Numbered from the stretch's first letter, positions 21,918 to 33,868 are shown. The stretch: DNA of 64,000 bases from Lumbricus terrestris (GCA_949752735.1 OX457053.1:26907797-26971796); one strand, 5' to 3'. A program made the numbers and translations. Notes: generated by a model not told the origin, from the letters alone.

Positions 21918-22705
21918 ATCATGGCTATACAAGTATACATGCAACAGGGCTATGCAAGTATACATGCAACAGGGCTATACAAGTATACATGCAACATGGC
22001 TGTACAAGTACACATGCAGCATGGCTGTACAAGTATACATGCAGCATGGCTATACAAGTATACATGCAACAGGGCTATGCAAGTATACATGTAACAGGGC
22101 TACACAAGTATACATGCAACATGGCTGTACAAGTATACATGCAGCAGGGCTGTACAAGTATGCATGCAGCATGGCTATACAAGTATACATGCAACATGGC
22201 TATACAAGTATACATGCAACAGGGCTATACAAGTATACATGCAACATGGCTGTACAAGTACACATGCAGCATGGCTATACAAGTATACATGCAACATGGC
22301 TATACAAGTATATATGCAACATGGCTATACAAGTATACGTGCAACATGGCTATACAAGTATACATGCAACATGGCTATACAAGTATACATGCAACATGGC
22401 TATGCCAGTATACATGCAACAGGGCTATACAAGTATACATGCAACATGGCTATACAAGTATACATGCAACATGGATACAAGTATACATGCAACATGGCTA
22501 CACATTGTGTATACATGCAACATGTCTACACTTTGTGTAGCCATGTTGCATGTATACTTGTATAGCCATGCTGCATGCATACTTGCATAGCCATGTTGCA
22601 TGTATACTTGTATAGCCATGTTGCATGTATACTTGTATAGCTTGCATACTTGTATACTTTTGTACTACACAAGTATACATGCAACATGGCTATACAAGTA
22701 TGCAT
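21918..22705. repeat. 25-bp minisatellite, right part
   Basis: Same unit as 19083-19640, about 30 copies. Orientation flips at about 22535-22665 and returns to forward at about 22668. Confidence 0.97.
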
Positions 22706-23034
22706 GCAACTGCGTAAAATGAGTGCAAGGTAAATGACCATAACACATAAACAGATCTCTAACGGATCTTTAGCTATTCAATACTGCGCAGTAGGAATCC
22801 TATCCCAAACGATCTTACACTAATCCCGTTGAAACCTCAAATGTTCAGGCAAGCAATTCTGTTTTTACTACGCCATAAAAACAGACGTCCCAGTGAGAAG
22901 TGCTGCTTCTTACCATGGCTATGGCTGTTCTTACTCAATCATGCTGGTTACAGTTAATGACATACTCATCTCTCCATGAACTCTAAGCAACAGAAAAGCA
23001 GCTGAACTCATCGAATCTGCACCAAAATGAACCA
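22706..23034. other. Unique-looking stretch
   Basis: No exon, inverted repeat or tandem structure seen. Confidence 0.4.
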
Positions 23035-23042
23035 AACGCATG

Positions 23043-23199
23043 CATGGGCGGAGTTTGGTTTCCGTTCTTGGAGGGGCTAAACTAAAGCCTTGGGGGGGGG
23101 GCTAAGCCGGGGAAAATAAACCATTTACACGGTGAAAAAATGAATCTGGGTCTTCTTGGGGGCTTAGCCCCCCCTAGCCCTTGATAAACTCCGCCCATG
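23043..23199. mobile_element. hAT-like MITE, CATGGGCGGAGTTTG family
   Basis: The 157-bp element has ends CATGGGCGGAGTTTG and AAACTCCGCCCATG. The exact 8-bp duplication AACGCATG lies at 23035-23042 and 23200-23207. A right-half fragment occurs near 42976-43020. Confidence 0.88.
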
Positions 23200-23300
23200 A
23201 ACGCATGGGGCACATTTAGGGGAGCATATAGGTTCAAACCTCAGAATATCTAATTTCAGAAGTTTCTACACTAATTATGTTTGTTTGTATGTGCACTTGT

Positions 23301-23504
23301 TATAGCGCCCCTTCAAGCTCCCTACTCAGAGGCGCTCCCGACTACAAAGCGGACACTGCATCGGAGTTTCACGCCGAAGCTCTGAGCAATTGTGAGTGAA
23401 GGACTTGCCCAAGGTCCCTGCAGGGCGCCTTGAGGTGGATTCGAACCTGCAACCCATCGGCTGCAAGGGGAGGAACGTATACCCACTACATCACCGCGCC
23501 CCAC
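23301..23504 (-). mobile_element. tRNA-derived SINE
   Basis: Full-length minus-strand copy; tail TATAGCGCCCCTTCAAGC, head CTACATCACCGCGCCCCAC. Confidence 0.88.
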
Positions 23505-24588
23505 GACATACAAGTATAGCATTTGTATAGCCTATTCTGTGTATGCGTCCTGGGCACGACGTTAAACTGCATCCATCCTCTGCCACAGGGAACCAACAAC
23601 TTCCCTGTGCCGGTCCTAAGCCCGGATAAAATGAGGAAGGTTTGCCAAATGGGTGGAGATACACTGGCAGTAAAAAACCAAGACCATAGAAATCCCAAAA
23701 AACCACGGCACAAGTGACATAGCGACCCAGATGCTTCAAGGTGTCATGATGTGGAGCTGACATGCGCAGGCCGGTCAGGACAGACCAGAGGAGAGAGTCG
23801 GAGAAGAGAGCGTGGGACACATACGGGCATTGACCCAGGTTGTCCTTCGTGCCTCTCTCCCAATATTCTCTTCAATCAGACAAGGTGGTCGAGCTGCTCC
23901 AAGATGTTAATGGTATGGACCTGCTGACCGGACCGGTTGAAACTGGGAGCATGACGCGAGACAGACTCAGACAGAGAGTGGCGTCGGACACCTACGGGTA
24001 TTTGGCCCATGGATTCTGATGATGATGATGATTCTGGGTATTTTTCTACCATGACTTTTTTTCGGGGTAGGGAGGGACTGAAATGGAAGCCCACAAAATT
24101 TTCTGGCCATGCTACTGATAGAAAATGCTCTATTAATCAGTAAACTAATAACTTCACATACAGAATATAGGCCTACTTATTAATTTTGGCAATTTCGATT
24201 AAAGTGATCCAGATCCTATAGTGATGGGGTATGGTACCACTTGGTTAGAAAGCTTGCCCTGTAGCACGGATAGCATAGTGAGGAGGAGGAGGAGGATAAG
24301 GTCCAGAAAGTCAGTGCATTGTTCATCTTGTAGATAAAAGCAACGTATTTTTACAGCTTCAAGATAAACATATTTAAAACATTTTCAGCCAGAGGCATAA
24401 AGCAATTCTAATGGGAACTTAGAAAAATAGAAGGTTGAACATATGATGAACATGCACAAGTCATGTTCCATAGTTGATATGCAGCACTGTGTTGCACTTA
24501 GATGCAGAATATGTAGTCTTTTGACAATACGAAACATTCTGAAATCCGATTTAAACATTACACATATTTATTTATTTTGCGCATTAGC
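23505..24588. other. Mixed sequence, no gene seen
   Basis: Contains one copy of the GCCGGTCCTAAGCCCGGATAA dispersed unit near 23605 and a GAGGAGGAGG run near 24280. A segment around 23730-24000 has an internally repeated theme (GAGAGAGTCGGAGAAGAG / CAGAGAGTGGCGTCGGACAC, each followed by ACGGGTATTTGGCC-like text), suggesting an old duplication. Confidence 0.4.
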
Positions 24589-24794
24589 TATAGCTCCCCT
24601 TCAAGATTTCTACTCAGGTATACGCTCTCGTCTACAGCGTGGACACTGAATCGGAGTTTCACGTCAAAGTGCATAGGCAATTGCGAGTACAGGACTTGCT
24701 GCAGGGTCCGTACGTGGCGGCTTGAAGTGGAATAGTACCTGGAACCCTCCAGCTCCAGAGCACCGAATCCATCACTACACCACCGCGCCCCACA
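24589..24794 (-). mobile_element. tRNA-derived SINE
   Basis: Minus-strand copy with a few small insertions. A partial second body (ATTGCGAGTGCAGGACTTGC) follows at about 24847-24870. Confidence 0.85.
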
Positions 24795-24899
24795 TATACA
24801 TATATGTGTGGGCAATTGCTATAGCGCCAGTAATACAAACAGTATTACAATTGCGAGTGCAGGACTTGCCGCAAGTAACGCAGTGTAAAGATCGGGCTA

Positions 24900-25300
24900 G
24901 TAGATTCGAGTCTATTGCACTGAGAGAGTGACTGTGTAGGGCTGTAGGCCTATAGGGACCTTGAGCGAGTCCTTCACTCTCATTTTTCTCAGCGCCATCT
25001 GCTCAAATCGAGTAGGCATATGTAACTGCCATGGATTGTTTTGTGCTGTTATCATGATATACAACCAACCCATCAAACCTTGATTGTTCCACATGAGATC
25101 GCAGCAAAACATCGAGATACGCAATCAAAAATTCAACAGGTCATGGAAACAGTTTAATTATTATTTATTACGTAAGTATAGACACTAAGCCTGCAAAACA
25201 AGTAACCTACATCCCTAATTTCTAAGTGCCGACAGTACCGGCAAACATCAATGCATGGCACTAAGCAGTCGTGCATATTTTAAGCCTTGCTCATGGCACA
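24900..25300. other. No gene or clear repeat seen
   Basis: Mostly unique sequence after the SINE remnant, ending at a CA microsatellite (25301-25336). Confidence 0.4.
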
Positions 25301-25301
25301 C

Positions 25302-25339
<38 letters not shown>

Positions 25340-25555
25340 GCGTTTCCAAACTATGAACAATGCAGCCGGTGTTTTTGAGACAGGGCTTATAGCCAATCAA
25401 TTAAATCCTGTCACATGCTTCGACCGGCGTCCATAGCAGGCCACTCTTATCTCTCCTCGCTCGCAGTCACACACACACACCAACCAACAAACACTAGCAG
25501 AAACAGATGTACAAAGAATTCCCTTAAATCCTTCCAGCTGCAATATTCGCATACG

Positions 25556-25606
<51 letters not shown>

Positions 25607-25640
25607 CATATATATACATATATATGCATGTGCATATATA
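25301..25640. repeat. CA and TA/CA microsatellites
   Basis: A CA run at 25301-25336 and TATA/CACA/TATACA runs at about 25555-25630. Confidence 0.95.
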
Positions 25641-25989
25641 TAAGCATACATCATATAGCGCCTTTTCATATTGACCTTTCGATAGCGTCAGGAACCACTC
25701 CAACTTGCTGCTTCGCGCCGCGACGTGGATGGCTTGCGCCTCTGCATACGTATACGTAGTGCTCAAGTCCTCGCTACAGATACATACACACACATGGAGC
25801 TGTCGTGCGGTCGTCTGCTTAATAATATGGCACTGGATGTTAGCCCGGAAAGCCGCCGACGCCTAGATTTCATTTCTACCGCAGCATTGTCCAGTGTCGT
25901 CCCGCAAACGAAACAGACAAACAGAACAGACACTCTGGCATGCATTAGAAGAGGGCACCAGATGACATCACATAATAGCAGAAAGAGTA

Positions 25990-26135
25990 AGAGCAGATAT
26001 CAGTCCCTGCACACACACACACAAACACACATACATACATACATACATACATACATACACATACATACATACACATACATACATACATACACAAACACAC
26101 ACACCACACACACAGACACACACACACACAGAGCA
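25990..26135. repeat. CA/TACA microsatellite
   Basis: CACA, TACA and CACA blocks. A 263-codon plus-strand frame runs through it but has only low-complexity content. Confidence 0.95.
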
Positions 26136-26900
26136 TACGCACCTTCAGCATCCGCAGCAGTAGCATCAGCTGCAAGCGCATCAGTTCCGATTGCATCGAC
26201 GTCCAAAAGCTTCATGCACGGAAATGCATCAGAGGCGCCGCGCATCACCAACCACAGTAGCAGCAGCAGCAACCACAGCATCAGCAACCACAGCAGTCAC
26301 TGTACAGCACAGTCGACGAAGGACGAACGAGGAAGCGGAGGAGGAGGAGGAGGAGGTGGAAGAGCGGAAGTGGAAGAGGATAGCGTAGGAGCGGGAGGAG
26401 TAGGAGGAGTGGGAAGACTAGGAGTCGGCTCGCTTTGCGCCAAGTTCAATTCCGACGCAACCGACAAACCCGCCGCCGCCGCCTGCTTATCCATCCTTCT
26501 TATTTTACTCGTCTAGCGGCCACACGATGCTGCTGCTGCTGTGCCCAGACCCAGCCTCCTGCTGCTGATGCTGATGCTGATGCCGCTGCAACCGCATCAC
26601 TTGCCTCTGCAGCCAGCGCCGCCACCGCTACGTTGCGGCGGCGGCGCCGGCTACGATGTGTGCCTGCTACGTTATATCGATTTGCCCCGCCGTTCGATGA
26701 TTAAAGTAAGTAAGCAGGGATTTAAATCAGTCGGTCGCTCTTGCTCACGTGGCAGCCGTGCAGTGTATAGGCCTATATCACGGTGGGTTCGTAATTATTA
26801 TTAGGCCGCAGCTGCGAATTGCAGCTATGCGGTCTGTCCAGTTGTTTTTGTTGTTTTTATATTTGCTGATCGGCCCAGACAGCGAGCGCACCGGCGGCAG
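26136..26900. promoter_or_regulatory. GC-rich, CAG-rich island; candidate promoter or 5' UTR
   Basis: This segment is strikingly richer in G, C and CpG than its surroundings, with GCAGCAGCAG, GAGGAGGAGG, GCCGCCGCCGCC and GCTGCTGCTG runs. It lies 10 kb upstream, in minus-strand terms, of the DAGLA start codon, so it could hold that gene's promoter or a 5' non-coding exon. No splice link can be drawn from sequence alone. Confidence 0.3.
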
Positions 26901-27126
26901 TCGTGGCAGGAAAATTAATCGTAGATAACTTCACTCGAAATGGACGGACCATCGATGTAATAATTGCATCGGTGGATATCAAGCTGATGTAAATCGCTGT
27001 GATTGCGCAATCAATGCGAAGACGATTACGGCTAAGCCCATATGCATGCGGGACTGGCCGCTAAAACTGCAAACATGCTGTAGGCGTGCAGTATAAAATA
27101 CGCTATGTGCTGCGTAGTTTTGCTTA

Positions 27127-27930
27127 ACTCCGCCACTGGTTGCACTCTGCCAGTGCCAGTCCCAAGCCTGGATAAAGAGGGAGGGCGTCTCCAATGGTCT
27201 TTGTTACCACACAGTGACTTTTAGCTGCAAATATACCACCACCACCGCAGTTTTGATTACATAGGTGCAGACCCAGGCTCGCCGAGGGGAGACAGAGGGG
27301 CAATTGCCCAGTACCCGGCGACTTTTAAGGATTCTGGGTGCGTAGTCCGAGCGGCTCAATATGTGCTGCGTATTATGGTCAACTTGGCAGGCACAGTGAC
27401 GTTAGGCAATGCTGAGTAGGCCTAACTCTTTGCCTCTCGTTCTCGAACCGCTATAATGCAGCGACGCTCTTTCTCAGTGGCTGGCCCTAGAACCTGGAAT
27501 GGGCTCCCTGTTGCTTTCCCCCTGGCGCCTATAGGTCACACCACTATGTTTCTTTCTCGCTTGAAAACTGCCTTATTTAGCCATTGTTGGACCGCGGGCG
27601 CTTCTGAGTAGATTGCCTTGAAGGTGCGCTATACAAAAAGTCAATAATAATAAAACCTAATGGTTGGTTGACTGACTGGGGAATAGGCCTACTACGCCAT
27701 CTGCGCCAACTCAGTCAGCCATCCCTCACTGAATCCGGAACCTTATATTCTGCAAAAACCTAATAAAATTAGGGTCTAATTAATGTGTGCACTTGCTCTT
27801 CAGATCGCCTCAATGGTGGTGGTATTTGCAGTTTAACGTCGCTGTGTGGTAACAAAGACCATTAGCGACGCCCTCCTCCTTTGTCCAGGCTTGGGACTGG
27901 CACTGACAGAGTGCAACCAGTGGCGGAGTC
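27127..27930. repeat. Inverted pair of CCAGTCCCAAGCCTGG dispersed repeats
   Basis: Arm 1 (27127-27240: ACTCCGCCACTGGTTGCACTC...GTGCCAGTCCCAAGCCTGG...GGTCTTTGTTACCACACAG) and arm 2 (27815-27930) are near-perfect reverse complements, about 110 bp each. The 570-bp spacer holds a LINE tail. Confidence 0.8.
27440..27650 (+). pseudogene. LINE 3' end with reverse transcriptase C-terminus
   Basis: CAGCGACGCTCTTTCTCAGT...CCTAGAACCTGGAATGGGCTC encodes the QRRSFSVAGPRTWNGLP motif, then a FLSRLKTALF-like end, then TTGGACCGCGGGCGCTTCTG and CTTGAAGGTGCGCTATACAA. Heavily 5'-truncated. Confidence 0.85.
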
Positions 27931-28131
27931 GGATCACCTCAACCATTGGATGAGTATATACGCTTAATTAATTCCCACTTCCTTCTCTCATCAGACTTGG
28001 CTTCAATTATGATTCATGAAGTCTGCAATGAATGCGGACGACTGTCTGAATTCAAACCAGGCCCAGACAGACCTTCCTCTGCCTTCAACAGACAGGGATC
28101 AACTATTTTATTTATTTATTTCTCGCATTTC

Positions 28132-28355
28132 TATATAGCGCCACTTAACCTCTCTCCTCAGAGGCGCTCCCGACTGCAGCGCGGACACTGAATCGGAGTT
28201 TCACGCCGAAGCGCACGAGCAATTGCGAGTGAAGGACTTGCTCAATTAAGGTCCCTAAGCGGCGACTTGGAGTGGATTCGAACCTGAAACCATTCGGCTC
28301 CAATGCACCGAACCCACCACTACACCACCGCGCCTCGCACTACACCACCGCGCCT
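28132..28355 (-). mobile_element. tRNA-derived SINE with duplicated head end
   Basis: Full-length copy. The head motif CACTACACCACCGCGCCT is tandemly duplicated at about 28318-28355. Confidence 0.88.
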
Positions 28356-28359
28356 AACA

Positions 28360-28968
28360 GTTAGTAGACCCAGTGACAGACAATAACTCTTTAAGTTTTG
28401 GGGGCCCGTCCAGAATTTCACAGCCTTCCTATTCAAGATTACCTTCCCTTCAAGAAGACTATAGGCCTAGTAGGATTATTATATTATTATTGCTCCGTCT
28501 GAACTATGAGAGCCGTGTAAAATTTTGAATATCTACACTCATTTAAGAAGCTGATTTGCAAACTATTCAGTGATGAGGTGTAGGCCTATACGTGTATGCA
28601 ATTTGCTCAGGCCGCGACATTCCTGTCTTTTAAATTATTCAGCGCCCGGTTACGAGATTATCAGACGAGCTGTGACGCCTGCCGGGTGCCGAACACAAGG
28701 GACGAAAAGAGAGTGTCAAACTGACAGCTCACAACTCGAATATACTGTAACCGCATCGTTAAAAATAATAGTTACCATGACGGCGCCGAGAATTGCCCGC
28801 CAATGGTGCCTGCCATGCAATTGCCCATTGCCTCAGGCCCCCTGCAGCTGACTTTTTGGCGTTGAGTCGCACCTTGAAAAGGCAATCTGAAGCGACGATA
28901 CCGTATTATAGAATTGTAGTCAACAGTAAAAAAATGTTGACGGCAAATCTGGACATTGATATAAAATG
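28360..28968. other. No gene or known repeat seen
   Basis: Two overlapping short open frames (28570-28851 plus, 28772-29035 minus) have no recognisable domain. Confidence 0.35.
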
Positions 28969-28976
28969 CTTTAACA

Positions 28977-29248
28977 CAGTGGCGTAGACAAGGGGGTTTC
29001 AGGGGGGTTAAACCCCCATTGGTATAGGAAAACAAGTTTTTTAAAGGTTATTTATCCACTTAAATAAGAAAAAGAAAAAAATTGCTTGTAGTAACAAATG
29101 TTTTTCTTACTTTATTCCCTTTGTTACTTTATTCCCTTTTTATTTACTGTAAATACTGTTGGGTTGGTGTCAGAAAGGGCATCCGGCCAGGCCATAAAAC
29201 CCCAAACCAACCACCCTCCCCCATCATAAATTCCTGGCTACATCACTG
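28977..29248. mobile_element. hAT-like MITE, CAGTGGCGTAGCCAG family
   Basis: The ends CAGTGGCGTAGACAAGG and CCTGGCTACATCACTG are inverted repeats. The flanks CTTTAACA and CTCTAACA match at seven of eight positions. Confidence 0.8.
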
Positions 29249-29256
29249 CTCTAACA

Positions 29257-29635
29257 AAGACATAAATTGAGGAGACTATTTACAGAAGACGAGTAGAATT
29301 ACGTCACCAGCAGAAACGCAAGTCACAAATTGGCACGGTGGTCTTATAATATAGGTTTTATTGTTCTATCGCGCTGTTAGTGTCATCCAACAAATCTCTG
29401 CTCGATCTTTCTGGCAACAGTCCATGCATGTAACGATCCCGACCTTGGACATCTCTTTTTGTTCGGGCATAAAATTACGATAAGACGAGTTTGAATCTGT
29501 GACAAACGTCTTATTTAATGAATAAATATATTAAATATATCACCATGTATGACACTTATATTTTTATGCTGAAGGCCTGCGGAAAATCATGTCAGACGTG
29601 TCAAGAGATATTAATTGCAATGATGAATGACGATA
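29257..29635. other. No gene or repeat seen
   Basis: AT-rich unique sequence leading into a microsatellite region. Confidence 0.4.
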
Positions 29636-29639
29636 GGCT

Positions 29640-30136
29640 ATACATGCACGCATACATATATACAATATACATACATAAACACATGCATGAATGCATACAT
29701 AATTACATATATACAATACATACATACATACATACATATGTGCATGTGTATATATGTATGAACATACATGTGCATACATACAGGCTAGTAACATACATGC
29801 ATACATGACACAGGTACATGCCTATACAAAATGTACATGCAAGTATAACTGTAAATACATACATATACATTATTGTACATTCATGTGCAAACATGTGTGT
29901 ATATGTGAGTACATGTACAAACATGTACATACACGCACATGCATGTACTATTGTATATACATGAACATCATTAAAACATACATGTACATACATGTACAAT
30001 TGTGTATACAGAAACATTCATGTATGTATACATGTACATGTACATAGATGTACAATTGTACATGCATGCACATGCATGTGTATGCACATGTATGCATGTC
30101 TGTCTGTCTGTCTGTCTGTCTTTGTTTGTGTGCCTA

Positions 30137-30203
<67 letters not shown>

Positions 30204-30205
30204 GC
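29640..30205. repeat. Degenerate ACAT/TGCA repeats followed by a TCTG microsatellite
   Basis: TACATGCA-type repeats to about 30095, then about 27 TCTG units (30097-30205) with a short GTTTGTGTGCC break. Confidence 0.95.
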
Positions 30206-30599
30206 TTATAACCCAGATGTAGTATGAATCCGTTCAAACAAGCACCTATTTGCTGACATAAGGCTAATGGAGGAGCCCTGCATGAAAAAAGTCTCTACGG
30301 TGCTAGCCCTCCTTCCCTTCAGCATCGAGAACATCATCAGATCATCAGATCCCTGTGTGGCTAATGATCGCCGTTGTCTGTGTATACAACAAACGTCGAT
30401 GCGTCCATTTAGATGGATGAGACTCTGGCTCTGACGTGTCTGCTGCGACCGGTCGATTTATGTTGCTCATTAATGGCGGCAATCCGATCTGACCAAAATG
30501 CCATAAAGCACTATCTGATTTATTGTGCATATAATACGCACGCCTCTGTTTATCTATGTATACGCAAGTGCAAAACAGTACAATGTACGTACATATGCA

Positions 30600-31060
30600 C
30601 GTTGTATGTACGATGTATGTACGTTGTATGTACGTTGTATGTATTGTACGTGTATATATATATAGATATGCATGTATGTATGTATGTATGTATGCATGCA
30701 TACATGTATGCATGTATGTATGCATGCATTATGCATGTGTGTATGCATGTATGCATGCATGTGTGTGTGTGTTGGTATGTACCTACGCGTGTATGTATGT
30801 ATGTATGTATGTATGTATGTATGTATGTATGTATGTATGTTTTTATGTATTTATGTATGTATGTAATTTTGCATGTATGTATGTATGTATGTAATTTTGC
30901 ATGTATGTATGTATGTATGTATGTATGTATGTATGTATGTATGTATGTATGTATGTATGTATGTATGTATGTATGTATATGTGTGTGTATGTATGTATGT
31001 GTGTATGTGTGTAAGTGTGTGTAAGTGTGTGTGTGTATGCGTGCATGTATGCGTTCATGG
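30600..31060. repeat. ATGT microsatellite complex
   Basis: GTAC-rich start (about 30590-30660), then long ATGT runs with GCATGCAT and TGTG variants. Frames on both strands are Cys/Met/Val or His/Tyr/Thr strings without meaning. Confidence 0.95.
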
Positions 31061-31064
31061 ATGG

Positions 31065-31697
31065 ACGGACGGACGGATTTTAGGACCTCGTCTGTAGCCA
31101 GTGATAGACACATCTGTGCGTTAAACTAGTGGTTGTCAAACTTCTGCTGACCACGGACGGTGACGGACCGGTATTAATTTGTTGTTAAGCGTCAGACCGC
31201 TACCTTAAATGACGAGCACAAGCAAAGCGATTTAAATAACAAAAAGACTGTTTTAATCAAGTTATTTATAGTTAGCAATTTGTTTAAATAATTAAAACAT
31301 ATAATTGGCCGATTCATCTAAAAAAAACACTCAGTTACAAACCACGTGTAGGCCTACAACCGCGCTGTTAATATCCGCCTCCATACCAAACCGTGACCTT
31401 GAAAGTCACGATTAGAAAGACTGAAGCTAGCAAATAAATAAATAAAAGTAATTAGTTTGATGTCAATCATCGTCATTTTACGGTAACATAAAATAAGAAA
31501 ATAATAGCAGTGAAAAAGAAAGTAGAATGCGATATTTTTCCATGATCATTTTTTTAAAACTATTCTCGCCTAAACACACATTATTAGAGTAGGCTAATTG
31601 AGGCCTAATACTCAATTAAAATCGAAGAAGCATCCACGCTGTTCATCCGGAAAGACGGAGAGCGGAGCAGTGGTGGCACCAGGAGACTAACATGGGT
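31065..31697. other. Mostly unique sequence; possible hAT end
   Basis: CTAGTGGTTGTCAAACTTCTG at about 31127-31147 looks like the end of a hAT-type element, but no partner end was found. No exon seen. Confidence 0.3.
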
Positions 31698-31705
31698 TAT
31701 TTATC

Positions 31706-31846
31706 CAGGGTGAGAATTGCCGGTGGCGTTGAGGGTTTCAAGGCCCACTCCCATTTTTTCTTAGAGCCCCATAGTAAAGTCTGTTTTTCACACCCAAATT
31801 CCCATTGTCCGACCCCCTCAGTTATTTTTCCACAATTCTTACACTG
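31706..31846. mobile_element. hAT-like MITE, CAGGGTGAGAATTG family
   Basis: The ends CAGGGTGAGAATTGCC and CACAATTCTTACACTG are inverted repeats. The flanks TATTTATC and GATTTATC match at seven of eight positions. Confidence 0.82.
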
Positions 31847-31854
31847 GATTTATC

Positions 31855-32313
31855 GGTTGCCGAACGGATCAAGAGAAAGAAGAGCAGTTTCGTCTGCATG
31901 AGTGGTACACATAAACTTATTTCCTCATATTTCCTGCATGGGCGAGAGTATAGACACCGACTCTCCGAGGTCAGGAAGACAATAATAGTTGCTCTGAAGT
32001 GTTTGGAAGAAGGAGGGAGGATGTGCGATGGGGTGACAGTCTCGGAACATGGTAGGATGGCCATCATAGCCTACAGATTGTGCTTCTTAAGAGTGGGAAC
32101 AACAATAGCCAGGAAAGTTCTAATTTCAAGCGCAAGACATGTGCCATGAAGATGTGAACATATCGCTGAATGGGAGGTCGGAATTGGCAGTTCTATACAC
32201 GTGGAGGAGGACTTTGAATGTACTTTTTGCATGAAGGTTTCAGCTCTCCGCTTCTCCTCCCCTCCTCCCATACATGCGGAACTTTTCAGCTCTATCTTGA
32301 ACGTCCAACGCCG
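31855..32313. other. Unassigned sequence with overlapping open frames
   Basis: Open frames on both strands (31805-32149 plus, 32071-32322 minus) have ordinary composition but no recognisable domain. One begins inside the MITE at 31706-31846, arguing against it being a gene. Confidence 0.3.
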
Positions 32314-32321
32314 ACGCTCCA

Positions 32322-32527
32322 CAGGGCTGTTTTTAAGGAATTTTTAGAACTGCGCAACTCCTTCTTTCCTTTCCCATCCTCCATGATAAATTACTTCAAT
32401 TTGGAGGACAATGACCTTTTTTACTAGTTTTAACTGCACAGAACGTGTGACAGAAGTGCTTCTACAACTGCATAAATTCATTTAGAACTGCACATTTTGT
32501 GTACAACTGCACGCTAAAAAAGCCCTG
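32322..32527. mobile_element. hAT-like MITE, CAGGGCTKTTTTTAA family
   Basis: The terminal repeats CAGGGCTGTTTTTAA and TAAAAAAGCCCTG carry the exact 8-bp duplication ACGCTCCA (32314-32321, 32528-32535). This copy gives the cleanest target duplication for its family. Confidence 0.92.
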
Positions 32528-32604
32528 ACGCTCCATTCGTTCACCTGTTGAGGCTGACGTATACGAAATCAGAGAGAAGAGAACGTTCTGCTCGCCGATC
32601 TCAT

Positions 32605-33015
32605 CAAGGCAACGTACGTTGAACGTCGTGCTTTCTCGGTCGCTGGCTCTGCAGCCCACTGGAATGGGCTTCCTGTGGTTTGGCGCTGTCTCGCTGTTAT
32701 GGCCCCTCTCTATTTGCAAGAGCCATGCTGCTCCACCCTTAGCGTCCAGCACCGTCGTTCTTTCTGCTCTTTTAAGCATGTTGAGCGTAATGCCCTCTCC
32801 CCTTCCTGTCGCGCACTTCTATTGGTGCATGTGCAGCGCCGTGTCTTTCTGTCGCTGGCCCTGCAATTTGGAATGGACTCCCTGAAGGTGGAATAACGTC
32901 TAATGCATAGAGCATTTGAGACCGCGTTCTGCTCTACTCTTAAGACTGCTCTCTTTAGCCGGAGCGGGTCGGGAGCACTCTTTAAAAAGCGCTATATAAA
33001 TCTTTTAAATGAATT
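32605..33015 (+). pseudogene. LINE 3' end(s), two joined copies of the RT C-terminus
   Basis: The FSVAGSAAHWNGLP-like motif occurs at about 32625-32680 and a second copy (GCCGTGTCTTTCTGTCGCTGG...TTTGGAATGGACTCC) at about 32835-32885, followed by TTTGAGACCGCGTTCTGCTC, CGGGTCGGGAGCACTC and AAGCGCTATATAAATC. The second copy aligns with 51770-52062. Confidence 0.8.
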
Positions 33016-33084
33016 AAGTGAATAGTGCCCAGTGATCACTTCACCATTGTTTTTCTCTAGTTTTAACACTGTTCCAATTTTAGC

Positions 33085-33175
33085 TGAGGTTAGGTCGGGA
33101 GCGCTTCTCAGTAGATAGACCTAGTCTAGAAGGGGCGCTATATGAGTGCTCCTAATAAATAAATAAATAAGTAAA
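33085..33175 (+). mobile_element. LINE 3' tail fragment
   Basis: GTTAGGTCGGGAGCGCTTCT...AGAAGGGGCGCTATATGAGT followed by AAATAAATAAATAAG; coding part absent. Confidence 0.65.
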
Positions 33176-33179
33176 AAAT

Positions 33180-33868
33180 GAATAGTGTAATCGTCAACCG
33201 GAGACCATTAATGCAGTGTCTCTCGCATGTAGGCCTGTATACATGCATGAAGCTGTAATCATCGAGAAAATGGGCATAATAGGTGATCACGAAAGTGGTG
33301 GCGCATTTAAGAATGAACCATGCAGAGCTGACAAATTCTGATCTTTGGTGGTATATATAGCCTATATATAAGGATAGCGCTGCAAGAGTACAAACGGGTA
33401 TTAAATAAGATGATGGAATGAATTAACAAGGGTCGCAATACCGTCAGGCAATACATTTCGTCAACCTACCGTGATCTGGACCAAGAGGCACAGAAATCAC
33501 AAAGGGAGTTTGACGTCCTCCAAGTTGGATAGAGCTTCTTCCACAGGACTCGAATGTCCTGGACACACGGCTGCCGAGAGGGAGGCAGAGGGGGTAAATG
33601 CCCAGGTGCCAGGCGAATTTTAGTGGCCCGGGCTACATAGTCATGCATAGAAAAGTGCACGATTTATGCCTCTTAAAATATAAATTTAAATTATAATATT
33701 GCTGGAAAATAAACTATGCAACCAGTTTAAACTTCAACTTAGCAACTGAATAAAATAAGATTTTCAGATATAAAAAATATGAAATTGTTTAAGTCATAAT
33801 ACCTGCACTTTTGTTATTTCAATTTGTTACTAAAAGATTATATATGGGCTTAACATAGTATTTAGGGA
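33180..33868. other. No gene or clear repeat seen
   Basis: AT-rich sequence. CGGCTGCCGAGAGGGAGGCAG near 33570 resembles CGCCGAGGGGAGACAGAGG near 27280, possibly part of an unrecognised dispersed repeat. Confidence 0.35.

Noticed and set aside
19029..22741. Tyr/His/Met-rich open frames of up to 239 codons on both strands
   Set aside because: A 25-bp tandem repeat cycles through all three frames, so the open frames are artefacts.
25725..26516. 263-codon plus-strand open frame
   Set aside because: It runs through CA/TACA repeats and a GC-rich low-complexity island; Ser/Gly/Ala runs only, no domain.
30345..31113. Long Cys/Met/Val and His/Thr/Tyr open frames
   Set aside because: Produced by the ATGT microsatellite; no independent coding signal.
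31805..32149. 114-codon plus-strand open frame
   Set aside because: It starts inside a MITE and has no recognisable domain.
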